Shown here: positions 35,085 through 48,400 of the stretch, piece by piece
Numbering within the stretch: position 1 is the stretch's first letter
How the letters are laid out: every line of letters starts with the position of its first letter
Assembly: GCF_037325665.1 (NCBI RefSeq)
Contig: NC_090254.1
Coordinates: 16,264,951 to 16,328,950, forward strand
Direction: 5' to 3'
Origin: Littorina saxatilis
Lineage: Eukaryota; Mollusca; Gastropoda; Littorinimorpha; Littorinidae
DNA length: 64,000 nucleotides
Notes under the pieces: generated by a model
The model's database searches: none
What the model saw: only the letters and a program-made list of their open reading frames with translations
Told to the model about the DNA's origin: nothing
Program-made: the position numbers and the translations under genes

Positions 35085-35476
35085 TGAGGCTTATATCGCG
35101 CATATTCCGTGGGTACAGTTCTAGGCGCTCAGCAGTGATGCCGTGTGAGATAAAATTTTATACGGCCAGTAATTGCAGCCATTTCGGCGCATATTTACCT
35201 TTCACGGCCTATTATTCCAAGTCACACGGGTATAGGTAGACAATTATTAACTGTGCCAAAGCAATTTTGCCAGGAAAGACCCTTTTGTCAATCGTGGGAT
35301 CTTTAACGTGCACACCCAATGTAGTGTACACGGGGGGGAGTTCGGACACCGAAGAGAGTCTGCACACAAAGTTGACTCTGAAATAAATTTCCGCCGAACC
35401 TGGGATCGAACTCACGCTGACAGCGGCCAACTGAATACAAATCCAGCGCGCTACCAACTGAGCTATATCCCCGCCC
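35085..35476 (-). mobile_element. SINE with a family-A head on a family-B body
   Basis: The minus-strand head GGGGATATAGCTCAGTTGGT AGCGCGC matches SINE A. The body (GCACGTTAAAGATCCCACGA, CCTGGCAAAATTG, GCCGAAATGGCTGCAATTAC) matches the SINE at 21795-22237, and the tail is (CAAT)n on the plus strand. A ~36-bp direct duplication (GAATACAACCAATCAACCTT) flanks it, far longer than a usual target duplication. Confidence 0.72.
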
Positions 35477-35777
35477 CATTGAATACAACCAATCAACCTT
35501 TGTGTTATCTATCAATGAATACACGCATCCCAAATCAAACAAAACTAATTCAGCAAGCGATATGAGTAATAAATGACTTTATATTTTAAAATAGCCACCA
35601 CCAGAACTAACAAAGTAAACATGATGAAAATATATAAAAAGTAACACTTAGATGCACACTCCTTCCAAGGTAGACAGTTATACTCACCGTACCAGATTAG
35701 GCCAGGCTTGTACACGGAAAAAGAAAATTCGTCCATTTGGTCACATACCAAAAATGAAGTCTGGGTGCTCTCTGTTT

Positions 35778-36325
35778 TCTTTTCTTTATTTGGTGTTTAA
35801 CGTCGTTTTCAACCGTTCAAGGTTATATCGCGACGGAGGGAAGGGGGGAGATGGGATAGAGCCACTTGTCAATTGTTTCTTGTTCACAAAAGCACTAATA
35901 AAAAATTTGCTCCAGGGGCTTCCAACGTAGTACAATGTATTACCTTACTGGGAGAATGCAAGTTTCCAGTACAAAGGACTTAACATTTCTTACATAATGC
36001 TTGACTAAAATCTTTACAAACATTGACTATATTCTATACAAGAGAAAATGTAAGTTTTACGCCCTCCCAGCAAAGCCATTAGGGGCATGTTACACGAGAA
36101 AACCCGGCTTTGTATGAAAATAAAAAATAAAAATGCGGGGGGGGGATGTAGACAGCTAGCTGCCGGCTGCTAGAGGAGACCTGAAGTGGGCTAGGGACCG
36201 GGTTGGGTCGTCTTTCTATACAAGAAACACTCAACAAGGGTAAAAAGAGAAACAGAATCCGTTAGTCGCCTCTTACGACATGCTGGGGAGCATGGGGTAA
36301 ATTCTTCCCCCTAACCCGCGGGGGG
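35778..36325 (-). mobile_element. Dispersed repeat E, copy 2, with an internal insertion
   Basis: The minus-strand copy of the repeat at 13836-14215, ending (5') in CCGCGGGTTAGGGGGAAGAA. A ~160-bp foreign block (about 36050-36210, with GCGGGGGGGGGATGTAGACA and GCTAGCTGCCGGCTGC) interrupts it. Confidence 0.65.
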
Positions 36326-36513
36326 TGGTGCTCTCTGTGTAGAGTGACATTTTGTTTTTGTTTTTTTTGATGAATGAAATTCGTAAAAGCACAGAAAGCA
36401 GTCAGGGTGTTTGTGATTGGTGTGTGTCCATGTGGAGGGCGGTCTTACTTCTCGCATAGACCTATATCATAGGTCCCTGCTCCTTGTAAATACTTGGCCA
36501 CATTTCAGACAGT

Positions 36514-36638
36514 TCTTCTTCTTCTTTGTTCATGGGCTTAGACTCCCACGTACACTCGTGTTTTTGCACGAGTGGAATTTTACGTGTATGACCGTTTTTA
36601 CCCCGCCATTTAGGCAGCCATACGCCGCTTTCGGAGGA
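36514..36638 (-). mobile_element. 5'-truncated SINE A
   Basis: Last ~125 bp of the family on the minus strand, with a 12-bp target duplication, ATTTCAGACAGT (36502-36513 and 36639-36650). Truncated within a base or two of the copy at 59063-59179. Confidence 0.88.
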
Positions 36639-36959
36639 ATTTCAGACAGTGAGCCCAACTGTTTTCACGAAAAGGAGCGTGACTTTAACATATATACATG
36701 TGGCTTTTAGGTACGAAAATAGGACATGAACACTGGGAAACGGGGAAGGGGAGGAGGGCGTGTGACACTGGGTGTTCACGTGAGGGGGAAGGGGGCAGAA
36801 GCTCTACTCTCTTCCACTTATACTCCTGTAGTAGTATCAGGCCGGAGAGCACACCTACCCACAGGCCCCGCCCACCTCGTGTCAATCAAGTGCCAGTGGG
36901 GCGGAGGGACGAGGAGGGAGTGGTTGCAAGGGAATGTACTCCCATTGACGCTGATCACA

Positions 36960-38530
36960 TGATATGCACATGACTTCTTGTCACATGTGGTACTGATCAG
37001 CGGTTACATCTACTCCATATTTCTCAAGACTGACGTCAGATAAACAGACTTCTTCGAAGATGGACTGCTATGAGCGACCGTTTTGAACTGTCAATGCACG
37101 CTCCTCAAGGCTCATTGGTCCAGGGACAGGCATACTGGCCTTGATCTATGCACACAGTTTCTTGCCACATGGTACAAGAATCGACCCAAGGATCTAAAGG
37201 TAAGTCAGTGAATGTTTCTCAAGACTCGGTATATACTGACCGTGACCACAGGATGTGCACAATCATGGCTTCTTGCCACGTGTGGTACATGGGTCAGCGG
37301 TCACATCCACTCAATATTTCTTGAGACAGAAGTCAGACAAACGGACCCATGCGTTTTTCGAAGATGGGGTACTATGAGCCACCATCTTCAGCATGAGATG
37401 TCAATGTATGACCCGCAAAGCTCACTGATCCAAAGCAATGCAAACGGACCGCGATCCGAATGATGTGCACACAGCTTCTCGCCGTAATGAGTGCTTGGAC
37501 CAGAAGTTATACCTGTTCCTTGCTCGAAATAGATGAACCGTGTCTTGAACGACCCCAGCCTTTGTCAAAGAAGAGACCAGCACTGACGACGGTCTAGAGC
37601 CACAAACACATGTTCATCAAGACGCAGCTCGGTTATGCTGACCCAGATAACGTAGCGTGCGCAAGGGTTTTTCCCACATGTGGTATTAGGATCAGAGGTC
37701 AAATGTACTCTTTTTTCTCGAGACAGATGTCAAATAAATAGAACCGATCGTTTTCCGAAAACGGTTTAATATAGACGACAATCTTGAATCGAAAATACAT
37801 TTAGCGCTAGGCCGGCTCACGGGTCCAAATAGATAAAAGGAATGCATATGAAAAGCTTCTTGCTACATGTGGAACGTGGGTCACCAGTCACTTCTACTCC
37901 ACATTTCTTTTGTCCCATTACAGACGCAAGCGTTTTCGGAAGATGGATCTAATTCAGAGCGACCATCTTGAAATGTTATCGTGTGACCCTCAAAGAGGAA
38001 TGCATAATGACTGGGATCTCATGAAGTGCTCAAGGCTCCCTGCCACATGTGGTACTTAGGCAAGAATCATATTCAATCTTTATTCCAGAGAGAATAACTT
38101 ATTTAATGATGCATGATCTGTATGCATGAGCATATTGAGGCATAAATTCATATTCCTCAAGGCTCAGTATATATTTGACAGTGATCAGACGAGCTAGCCG
38201 CATCTGCTGTTGTTGTTTTTTACAACTTTTTTTTCCGAGACAGAGGTCGGGCGAACTATCCTGAAGCGTTAATGCAAGTTCTCACCTGATCCCGTTGCGC
38301 ATATGCCTTACCGGCCCTGCAACGTAACCATCCAGATCCAGATGATGTGTACATGGCCTCATACCACATGTGGCCCTTGGTTTGGATCAGACTGAGAGTA
38401 ACACCAACCAGCGCTCTCCAAATATGGACTTTGATCGAAATTGCATTTACTGGTCTTTGTCTTTTTTTTCTTGAGACAAATGTTAGATAAGCAAACTCAG
38501 AGCGACCCGTCCGGAGGCATCAATGCAAGT
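36960..38530. repeat. Ancient degenerate tandem array, ~190-bp unit
   Basis: About nine diverged copies of a unit whose core is CTTCTTGCCACATGTGGTAC, then GGTCAGCGGTCACATCTACT, TTTCTCGAGACAGA-GTCAGA and a part like GAGCGACCATCTTGAA. Core starts near 36971, 37148, 37267, 37470, 37666, 37853, 38035 and 38357, with a weaker match near 38190. Most keep a CACATGTG palindrome. No long ORF. Confidence 0.6.
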
Positions 38531-39480
38531 TTCCACATACTCATGTTGACACATTTTTTTTTTTTTTGCCTGCTGTCAATCTCATCTGAAATTCGCGGAG
38601 CATTCATTATTCTTCTTCCAAGATGAAAGAATACAGACTTGCGTCAGAAAGAAGCATAATTATGGCCAGAATGGTCTGTGATGCTACTGATTACAAGTAT
38701 ACCAAAAGGCCCTTGGATAATTGTTTCCTTCATCTTCTTTTCCAATTTTTCTTTTCGCAATCTTTAACAAAAAAATCTGTTTCCTCTTTTGCCTGTTAGA
38801 TTCGGTGAGCTGACGCTCGCATCAGACCTTACAGTCTCTCACACGATCATCTTTCGGCTGCCATGTACTCCACTGACACTGCTCGGGGGAAACGGATCCA
38901 CTGACCCTGGAAGATACATACCCGGCTAAGATCGGTTGCCTTATCTGCATAAGTAAGCTGGGACACCACACTAGGCAGTTCCAGGGGACAGGTAACCTTG
39001 CTCAGAACGAAAGAGCATTGGCAGCAGGGGAAAGATGATCTTGTTCGAGTTACCAACCAAGATATCTAGGACTGAAATCAAGGAAGGCAGACACAGAGAA
39101 AATAATTCAGGACACATTGAGCCAGCATTACGACTGTGTCGGCCATGTAAATTCGAAATAAATCACGCAAACAAACAACAAGATGGAAAAAGACAATGCA
39201 ATAACCATTATCAAAATAATTACAATGAATTACAAGTTCTTGGACTCAAAATCCAACTCATCTTTTGACGAGTAGACACTCCAGTCACCATGGACTTCCT
39301 TGGCTGAATTTTATAGTGACCGAGAGAGAAAAAGATCCATGGGGATCCTGTCCACAAAAAACCGAAAAGGATCGCTGTCATTATCCACCAGACAGAGTCA
39401 CGTGCGAACCGGGTTTTCCTTTTTCTTCGATTTTTGTTTTGTTGTTTGTTTTGAAATGTGTTTTTGAGGTGAGTTGATGA
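38531..39480. other. No gene recognised
   Basis: I see no supported exon, SINE or MITE end here. Short minus-strand frames have no family features. Confidence 0.5.
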
Positions 39481-39496
39481 GCTGAAGGGAGGGAGG

Positions 39497-39498
<2 letters not shown>

Positions 39499-39570
<72 letters not shown>

Positions 39571-39800
39571 AAGCAATTGTTTCCATTTATTGTTTGTCAG
39601 AACTCCAGCGAAGGGCCAAAAACTTCCAGAGAATCAGAAGTCCAGCAGACAGCTAGAAACTGCCAGAGAATCAGAAGTCCAATTGACAGATATAAACTGC
39701 CAGATAATCCAAGTCCCGCTGACAGCCAGAAACTGCCAGAGAATCAGGGCACCAGCTGAGGGCCAGAAAGAGCTGAAGAATCAGTATTCCAGCTTACAGC
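39499..39800. repeat. (TG)n microsatellite and adjacent ~40-bp minisatellite
   Basis: 39499-39569 is about 70 bp of pure (TG)n. From 39600 to 39770, five or so copies of a unit AACTGCCAGAGAATCAGAAG, TCCAGCTGACAG follow. Readings through it are repetitive peptides, not genes. Confidence 0.85.
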
Positions 39801-40534
39801 AGGAGACAATCCCAGCACAACTCTATAAGTTAGCTTACTATGGAACATCCTTCGTTTCACTTGCTGAGGCAGTTCTGCCTTCATTCGAAGAACAAGAGTC
39901 TTTATAATGTGCATGGACTCATACCGTGAGAGACTTGCGCCGTCAAATTAAAAAAAAAATCAGCCAAATCAAATAAGTTATTCAGTCATTTGTGGTATCA
40001 ACCACATATATATCATTCATGTACAAATACATTACGCTGATGAAGTTGATCCATCAGTGAATCGTTAACTGTATTGTAGTATCATCAATGTATTCGTGAC
40101 TGCTTCTAAGATTTGTTAGCACAGTAAATATGTACAAATTAACCCAAAAATATCAAGCTCAACACCAGAACGACTTGAATGCCTCACAACAAAATCAAGA
40201 GCATTATTGTATAATGGGTAGCTCCTCCCTGAACATCTAAAAGACAACAACAAAATTACAGATCATGGTATCTCTTAAATTCCGAAGAAGCTTTAAAAAT
40301 GATCCACAAACTGAAATCTTTAAACATCATTACACACTACACTGTGTACAGAATTCCTTCCCAATAGTTCAACCATCTGCACAGACAGTCGAACGCCTGA
40401 CAAATGGCCAAGGCTAATACCAGACGAAGAGAAAACAATATACATGTGACTCGTCTGCTGATTGAGAGTTTTCAAGAAACTGAAAAAAAGACAGCCAACA
40501 AGACAGCTGACAGTTTCAAGAAAGAAAAGCCTCT

Positions 40535-43500
40535 CTAGGATATCAGACATTTGTCATTATCTGATTTCTTTGCGGAAGAAGACTTCGTCTTATCTGGAGA
40601 GGCCCTTGCCTGGCTTTTTGGCACAGCACCTGCAACACCTGTAGCACTATGGGCGTAAGGGTTTGAGTACTGCAACCCAGCATCTTGAGTTGTGTACTGC
40701 ACCCCCCTAGGCAGGGGCCTTGCCGAAGGCCGAGGAGCAGGGACTGGCTTTTGGGCGGCAGACCCAGGGGTTATTCCAGACCGGGACGAGCCTAGCGGAT
40801 CTTGTCCAGAGAAACCCGAACCTGATCCCAAAACGGCCGCGGGACCGACCCCTGGCGACTGCTGTTGCCCGAGAGGAGATTCTATCCTCGCATCCTCGAA
40901 CTGAATGAGGTACTCGGGGTAGCTCTGAGCCAGATCGAAGATGACGAAGATAGTGGGCGCAGACTCATCGTCCACGCACGAATCGTACAATTTGAGCCCC
41001 TCCCTGACCGGAGGGGAGGTGTACGACTGTTCGCCTCGTGTGTACTTCCCCACGAGGACTTTAGCGAGGAACATGTAGCGGTCTGGACCGCGAGTGAAAT
41101 TTTTGCTGTACATGGCATGGGTGGAGAAATAAGCCCCTCTGCCGTAGCGCGAGCCGGCATACTCTCCTGACCGACGGAAATCTATGTTGTTGGCGCAAAT
41201 CCCGCGAGCTGCTTGCAGCGTTGGGGTGCCATGGTACAGCTTCTTTTCGGCCACATCTTGCACGTTTCCATCTCGTGGTGTCATCGACCTTCTTGTGCTG
41301 TGACAGAAAATAACAAGATCTGAGTGAAAGCAATCTTGAGTGTTATATCTCTTGTCGCTGGGTCAAAACAGAGCAGAAAGAAACGATGGATTAACACATT
41401 TTCATAGGGAGGCTTTGAGAACAAGGAATTCTACAAATACTTGTAGGTCGTTCTGGCACAGGTCATGAATGATTAATGTCCCAGCTGAAAGGTTATATTT
41501 CAATATGCACTACACCCTCACGCAGCTATTGTTTTGTATCAACACCAGCCTCTGCCTCTTCCCAAACATCCATTGCAATGTTTAAGGCGCAGCTCAACAC
41601 ATAAGTTAACTATTATCTCTCATAGATTAAAGGCATATGTACGCGCTCCCGTGTTTACAAAGTGTAGTTTGCCCACAATCGATGTCAAATGCATCATAAG
41701 GCCATATAATGACGATATGTCGCAATGCGCGGACCATATACATGCATTACAGCTTGTTCTAGCCTCTGAAAAAGTGAGGATGTCAACAAAGACGCGGAGT
41801 TATTTCCCTTGCGTCAACGTTCCCTCTGTTGGCAAATCTATAAATAGGACGATCTAGATCAAAATAAAAATTCAAATATCTCAACATTTAAGGGGTCCTA
41901 GACCACAATATTTTGCAGGGAACTTAATTTAGCATGTCTCCAGCTGTTGGTAAAGCAATTAGCGTGTATATTCATCGAGTTAATATGCCTTTAAGGATGC
42001 ACACCATTGACAAACGGCAGTAAAATTTGAACAACCATCAAAGAGCTTACCAGACATTCTCAGAGGTATTTCACATTCAAATCACAAAAATCAAAGTCCA
42101 CGAGGACGTCATACTAATCCAACATTTGGACCTACATAGATGAGCAATAGAAGACTCACCTGCAATATTTGTCCCACAGGCCCGGGTTTTGAACCCTGAA
42201 CACACGCAGAATGGTGTCGGATTCACGGGTGACAGTTGTGTGGAAGGATCTGGCAACGTCCAGGTACTCTGTCCCCGAGCTGTCCAATTCCACCATCTCA
42301 AAGTCCTGGTAGTGGTCAATGCTGCTCCAGTGGGTCGGCAGGTTGGCATGGCGGCAGTGTGGCGGTTCGCTCAGCAGGAAAGTAGACCTGCAAACGATGA
42401 TAAAGTGAACTGTATCAATGTGCTTTTTGTTGATGTTTTGTTTTTGTTTGTTGTTTGTTGTTCTAGGTTGTTTATTGTTGTTTCTTGTCTCAAGAACTCA
42501 GGGGGTCATGTGAAACAGATTCAGCATCAATCTTATTCTCCGTTTTGTTCTCGGCCTACTCTTTTAAAAACTATTCACATTTATGTGAACCACAGTAAAA
42601 GGTAGAAGGTTTTTTGAGTCACTTGAGAAAAAGTGACTCTATGTAATCGGTCAGTGTTAGTCTGTCCGGCCGGCCGTCCGGCCGGCCGTCCGTAGACACC
42701 ACCTTAACGTTGGACTTTTCTCGGAAACTATCAAAGCGATCGGGCTCATATTTTGTTTAGTCGTGACCTCCAATGACCTCTACACTTTAACGATGGTTTC
42801 GTTGACCTTTGACCTTTTTCAAGGTCACAGGTCAGCGTCAAAGGAAAAATTAGACATTTTATATCTTTGACAAAGTTCATCGGATGTGATTGAAACTTTG
42901 TAGGATTATTCTTTACATCAAAGTATTTACATCTGTAGCCTTTTACGAACGTTATCAGAAAAACAAGGGAGATAACTAGCCTTTTCTGTTCGGCAACACA
43001 CAACTTAACGTTGGGCTTTTCTCGGAAACTATAAAAGTGACCGGGCTCAAATTTTATGTGAACGTGACTCATTGTGTTGTGAATAGCAATTTCTTCCTGT
43101 CCATCTGATGCCTCATATAATATTCAGAACTGCGAAAGTGACTCGATCGAGCGTTTGCTCTTCTTGTTTAAAGTTCAGTTGTTGTTTTGTACAGTTGGAA
43201 CGTTAAATCCTGTTAAACATCTTAATCTAGCTACTATAATTATTATCATTGATTTTAGGATGTTACTATAAGCAGCCTATATATATATGTTTTCGAATTT
43301 CAGTCAAGCCTGACTTACATATCAGGAAAAGATGAGACTGGACGACGCATGACGTTAGAACTGCTTCCCTGAGTCAGATTGATCAGGACCATCTCCTGCA
43401 GCAGAAGTAAGAAGCGCTCTTCCCCAGCCTCAAAGAAATACTTCTGTTGACCCCGGTTGGACTTCTCCTCCAGTGTGTACTGAAGCGTTCCCTGTGGCCA

Positions 43501-45133
43501 AAAGACACAAAAAGATAATACATAAAATGGCGGGAATTTTCTTTTTGTTTTTCTGCGTTCGCGGGCTGCAGCTCCCATGTGCACTCGTTTTGGTTTTTGT
43601 TGTTATTTTGTGTGTGTTCAGGAGAAGGCATTTACGTGACCGTACGTCCCTCCCCCTTGCTCTATTTACGCAGTCATACTTTGATTTTGGGGTGAAATAA
43701 TAGGAATTGAAATGTGTAATTAGCCAATGAAAGTAATTTGAAAGCATTTGACAAAGCTATGCAAGCAAGGAAGCTAACAAGAGATAATACTCTTGTTCCT
43801 TCAGTGCAAAATTAATGACTATATTGGTGGATCCATATTTGTTATCTGTACTTCGGTGATGACTTTGACTTGTACTTGTTGTAACCCTTTAATTTATTTT
43901 TATTTGTATATGATTGTATCATAGATGCAGGAGTGTATGAACGATTGGTTCCACACCAGGATAAATACCAATGGCTTTTATGCTATATGGCGAATTAAAT
44001 TCTTGTTCTTGTTTTTCTATCTTACCGGAATAAAAGGCTGCATCTTCCCCTGGTCGCCCATCTGGTACCAGCACCACTGAGTGTAGTAGTTTAGGGGCGT
44101 GTTACCCTCGGTTTCCACGTAGGAAGGCGTGGACCATCTCCGCAGTTTGAGCAGCAGGCCCGGAGACATGGCGGAGTCTGCCCCATAGTTGTTGAGCACC
44201 TTTGCCGTCATGGCGTTGAAATCCAGGGACAGCTTTACACCTCCAATGTTGTCCAGAACAGCCTGCAGAGATTACGAGCACGCATTGACCTAACTTTACT
44301 AGACTTCTCGTCTTCTCCATCCCCATTGGAACACAAGGCCATCGCTACAAGATTCCAACACACAAGACCATCGCTACAAGATTCCAACACAAGGCCATCG
44401 CTACAAGATTCCAACACAAGACCATCGCCACCAGATTCCAACACAAGACCATCGCTACCAGATTCCAACACAAGGCCATCGATACAAGATTCCAACACAA
44501 GGCCATCACTACAAGATTCCAACACAAGGCCATCGCTACAAGATTCCACTACAAGTTGCATACGAGAACGCATTGACTTGACTTCATGTCCTCTATCTCC
44601 AGTCCCTTTGGAACACAAGGCCCTCACTACTTGTTTCCGATACAAAAGTCACGATGAAATGAAAAATTAACTAGTTACCTCAAGAGACATACAATGACAT
44701 ACTCTCCATGTCTTTGGTTTGCACAAAAGACCCTCATGGGATTGGGAGGCCAAGAAGGCCAAAACATAATAAAGCGCTTTTCTGTGTCGAAAATGAAGTA
44801 TTTACATCAAAAACTCGACAAGACAGCAACACACAGAAAAGCTTAGAACCACATGTCGAAAATGTATTAGCTACGTTAGAGCATTGAAATAACAGAGGGA
44901 AGCATTTCCTCTGATTAAGACCTAAGCAGTCTCCTGACACATAAGACAAGAAGAAGCATATTGAACGAGCATGCAGACTTCCATCCCGTGTAAAAGATTC
45001 GGCTCACCTTCACAGATATGCCCAGAATTTTACATGAGGTAAAGTCAACCCCCCACACAAACCAAACAAGAGGCGAAGCCTTCAAGGCTCACGTAAGAAA
45101 TCGACAAACAGTAACACAAACTCAATCACTCCG

Positions 45134-45194
<61 letters not shown>

Positions 45195-45453
45195 ACACAC
45201 ACACACACACAGTAAGCATAGGTGAAACTGTGCAAGAAAGCGAGACCCTGGATCTGCCAAGTAGTCTCGGCCCGCTCACAATAACAATGACCGAGACGTT
45301 CAGTAATTCCTTTGCGTGACGTCTAACCCTCTTACGTCATAATGTGACGTCTTCAAATAGTTTCTATCACACACGTCAAACACTTTTGACCGAGACTGAC
45401 GTAATCCATAGACTCGGAAATGTTAAAGTTTCTATCACACACACACACACACA

Positions 45454-45489
<36 letters not shown>

Positions 45490-48400
45490 CAGACAGACAA
45501 AGTTTATCATCGCATAGGCTACACTTACGTGAGCCAAAAATCAATATATTGGCTGCTTCATGTGCAGAGGTGGACATTTTGGATTAACTAATTCCGCAGA
45601 TAGACACTTTAGTGTTTGCTAAAACATCGATTCATCATAAAGTTCGAAGTCTGTACATAAAGCTGAGGGTGTTGATCTTTGGTATGTGTCCAAGTTGACG
45701 GATGGCCTTATGGGCGCTTAAAGGCCTGACCAGATAAAAGACGGTGAGCGAATTTTTGTTTGCACTGGAAAGACTGTGACAATATCTTACATTCGTATGT
45801 ATACATCATTCCTCGGGCATAAGCCTCGCGACGGCTACAATATTAGACCTGTGTGCAAGACGCTTTTAACTGCGCTCATCGGCAAAAAGCGGTCGTTCAG
45901 GGAGAAGTCATTACTTGCCCACTGCTGTCCAGTTACTACCGTTGCCCAGTTAGCACCTGTACATACGTAAGTGAAATACTTACCTCAAAGACCTCGTGCG
46001 ACGCCAGAGCACAGAAGTGCTGCTCGATGTCGAAGTTGTCAGTGGTGGAAAAGTCCTGCCACTCCATAGAGACGTGTACCTGCCAGACGTGAGGCGGCTT
46101 ATCCCTATGGTGATACCTGGGACACAGGTAGTTTCTGCTGCACTTGCCAGTCCAAGAGAACTGCTCGCACAGATGAGTGTAGTGGCTGGCAGGCCACGGC
46201 CTCTGGTTGTCTCCACCTGAAAATGTTTTTTTGTTTACTGGCTGTTCGAAGGTTTCTTTGTTGGTTTGTTACAGTTAAATAGCTGGGTTTTTTTGTATCT
46301 AGAGAAACCAGGGCTGAGATGCACGAACCGAAAGTGGGTGCCACCCAAAGGGGAGAGAACATGTAACAAACCACGTGTTCGGATTCGTTGAAATCACAAC
46401 ACATCTCAGTTTCAACCAATCCAACTCTGTGGGTGGCTCCCGTTTGGGAGGTACCTTTGTCGTGCACCTCAGCCCTGGGGGTCATGCGAGACCGGTTCAG
46501 CAATGATTGCCTGTTCAAAGGTACTCTGCTTCCCGTGTAAACTGCTGTGTCAACCACCACAGATCTGTTTGTTTATTTGTTTGCTTAACGCCCAGCCGAC
46601 CACGAAGGGCCATATCAGGGCGGTGCTGCTTTGACATATAACGTGCACCACACACAAGACAGAAGTCGCAGCACAGGCTTCATATGTCTCACCCAGTCAC
46701 ATTATTCTGACACCGGACCAACCAGTCCTAGCACTAACCCCATAATGCCAGACGCCAGGCGGAGCAGCCACTAGATTGCCAATTTTAAAGTCTTAGGTAT
46801 GACCCGGCCGGGGTTCGAACCCACGACCTCCCGATCACGGGGCGGACGCCTCACCACTAGGCCAACCGCGTACCGTGCCGGTCAACCACCACAGATCTGT
46901 TTGGGCTTTTACATGTAATGAAAACATCCTTCCACACAAACACATGCCAAACGTGTACACACTGGCTGGTTTTCGTGCACAGTGGGACATTTGTTGATGG
47001 ATTGCATGACATTGTGTAACTGATACCACTGTCAACCTGCAGAACTAATGCAGCAAACACAGGACGGAGCCTGTTTTTACATATATACATGTGCCCAAGT
47101 GGAGGGATGCTCTTAAACTATGTACCAACAAGAGAAAGATCTTCAATTCTTTGTCAAAAGGGAAAGTATATTCAATGTCAGAAAATGTTACGGAGGGGAC
47201 TATTGACTCTATTTGTTCCATTAATGATACAAATCGCCAAGTATACACACCAAACATGCGCACCCATATATATTTAGGTCTTTGCGTAGCATGCGTTTGT
47301 GTTAAGCATGTCCATGTTAGATTCTACTCTGTGGCTGCTCACATGCTAAGTATGATTACAGCTAGTTAGCTAGCTTGAGACTTCCTTACTCACACGTTTT
47401 CAGCAGATCACGGAGTCATCTTAGAACACCAGTTTGTTGAATGTCTTAGCCACTTAGTTTGACTCTGCAGTGAGATTTGTCAGTGTATGTCTGTATCAAT
47501 TGATCGACATTGCAGCAGATATACATAACACTACAACATTTCTTCTACTGTAAATAACCCGTTCATTACTTACCCTCCTTCGAAGCAGCCCTGTTCGGCG
47601 AGAGCGGCCTTGGGCGTTGCGATGGCTTTGGAGGTGACTGTTGAGGACTTAAAGATCGCACCATCTGCTCTTTGCCATGCCAGTTTTGCTCTTCATCACG
47701 CCCATTCTCGTCTTGATCACGCCCACTTTGTTGTTTGCCACGCCTACGAACGCGCTTTTCTTGTACTGGAAAAGTTGTGGGGAGCAACATCTCTAACTTT
47801 TGGAACAAAGCCTCCTGACTGCGCCCCTTCTGCAGATTTTGCCCTTTTGTGGCAGGCGTCTCTGAGTTGTCCAGAAGTCTGTCCTTGCTTTGCGCTTTTT
47901 TCATACCAGGTGCAGGCTTCTTGAACTTTTCGGCAGGGTCGGGTGGTACCTGCTTTGCTTGGGCATCGAGTGCAGAAAGGTCAGTATCAGGTGCGATGAC
48001 CATCTTACGCAAGGTTTGCTCTGGGATTCCCTGCATGTGGTAGGTCGTCAGCACCCAGTTGTTGTGCTCAGGCCCCTTGACCAAGTGACCAAAGTTGCAG
48101 GCTTCGTCGTTGCATTCATCTCTCAGGAACTGGGGACAGATGTGAATATCTGGGCAGTCTAATTCTTGACAGGCACCCTTGCCGAACTTCATGCAAACCA
48201 CTGGTGAGCTACGGAACGAAATAATTCGGATCTCTTCATCAGTAAAGGCCTGCAGCCCAGCTTCAACACACACCTTGGCGTTGCTCTTGGTGTGGAAGCT
48301 GTGGTTGAAGTGACAACTGGAGTCCCAAGGGCAGCAGCCGGCGATAAAGTCCCTGCAGATGTGGAACCAAGGGCAGGTTTCGTTCACGCATCTGTCTGTG

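Noticed and set aside
40865-41170. 101-codon plus-strand frame
   Set aside because: Antisense shadow of the PARP catalytic exon.
44235-44645. Long repetitive minus-strand frame (SDGLVLESC repeats) and its plus-strand counterpart
   Set aside because: Translation of the 27-bp minisatellite, whose unit is a multiple of three; intronic in the PARP gene.
44460-45210. CRISPR-like direct repeats
   Set aside because: Minisatellite and CA microsatellite without spacers, in an animal intron.
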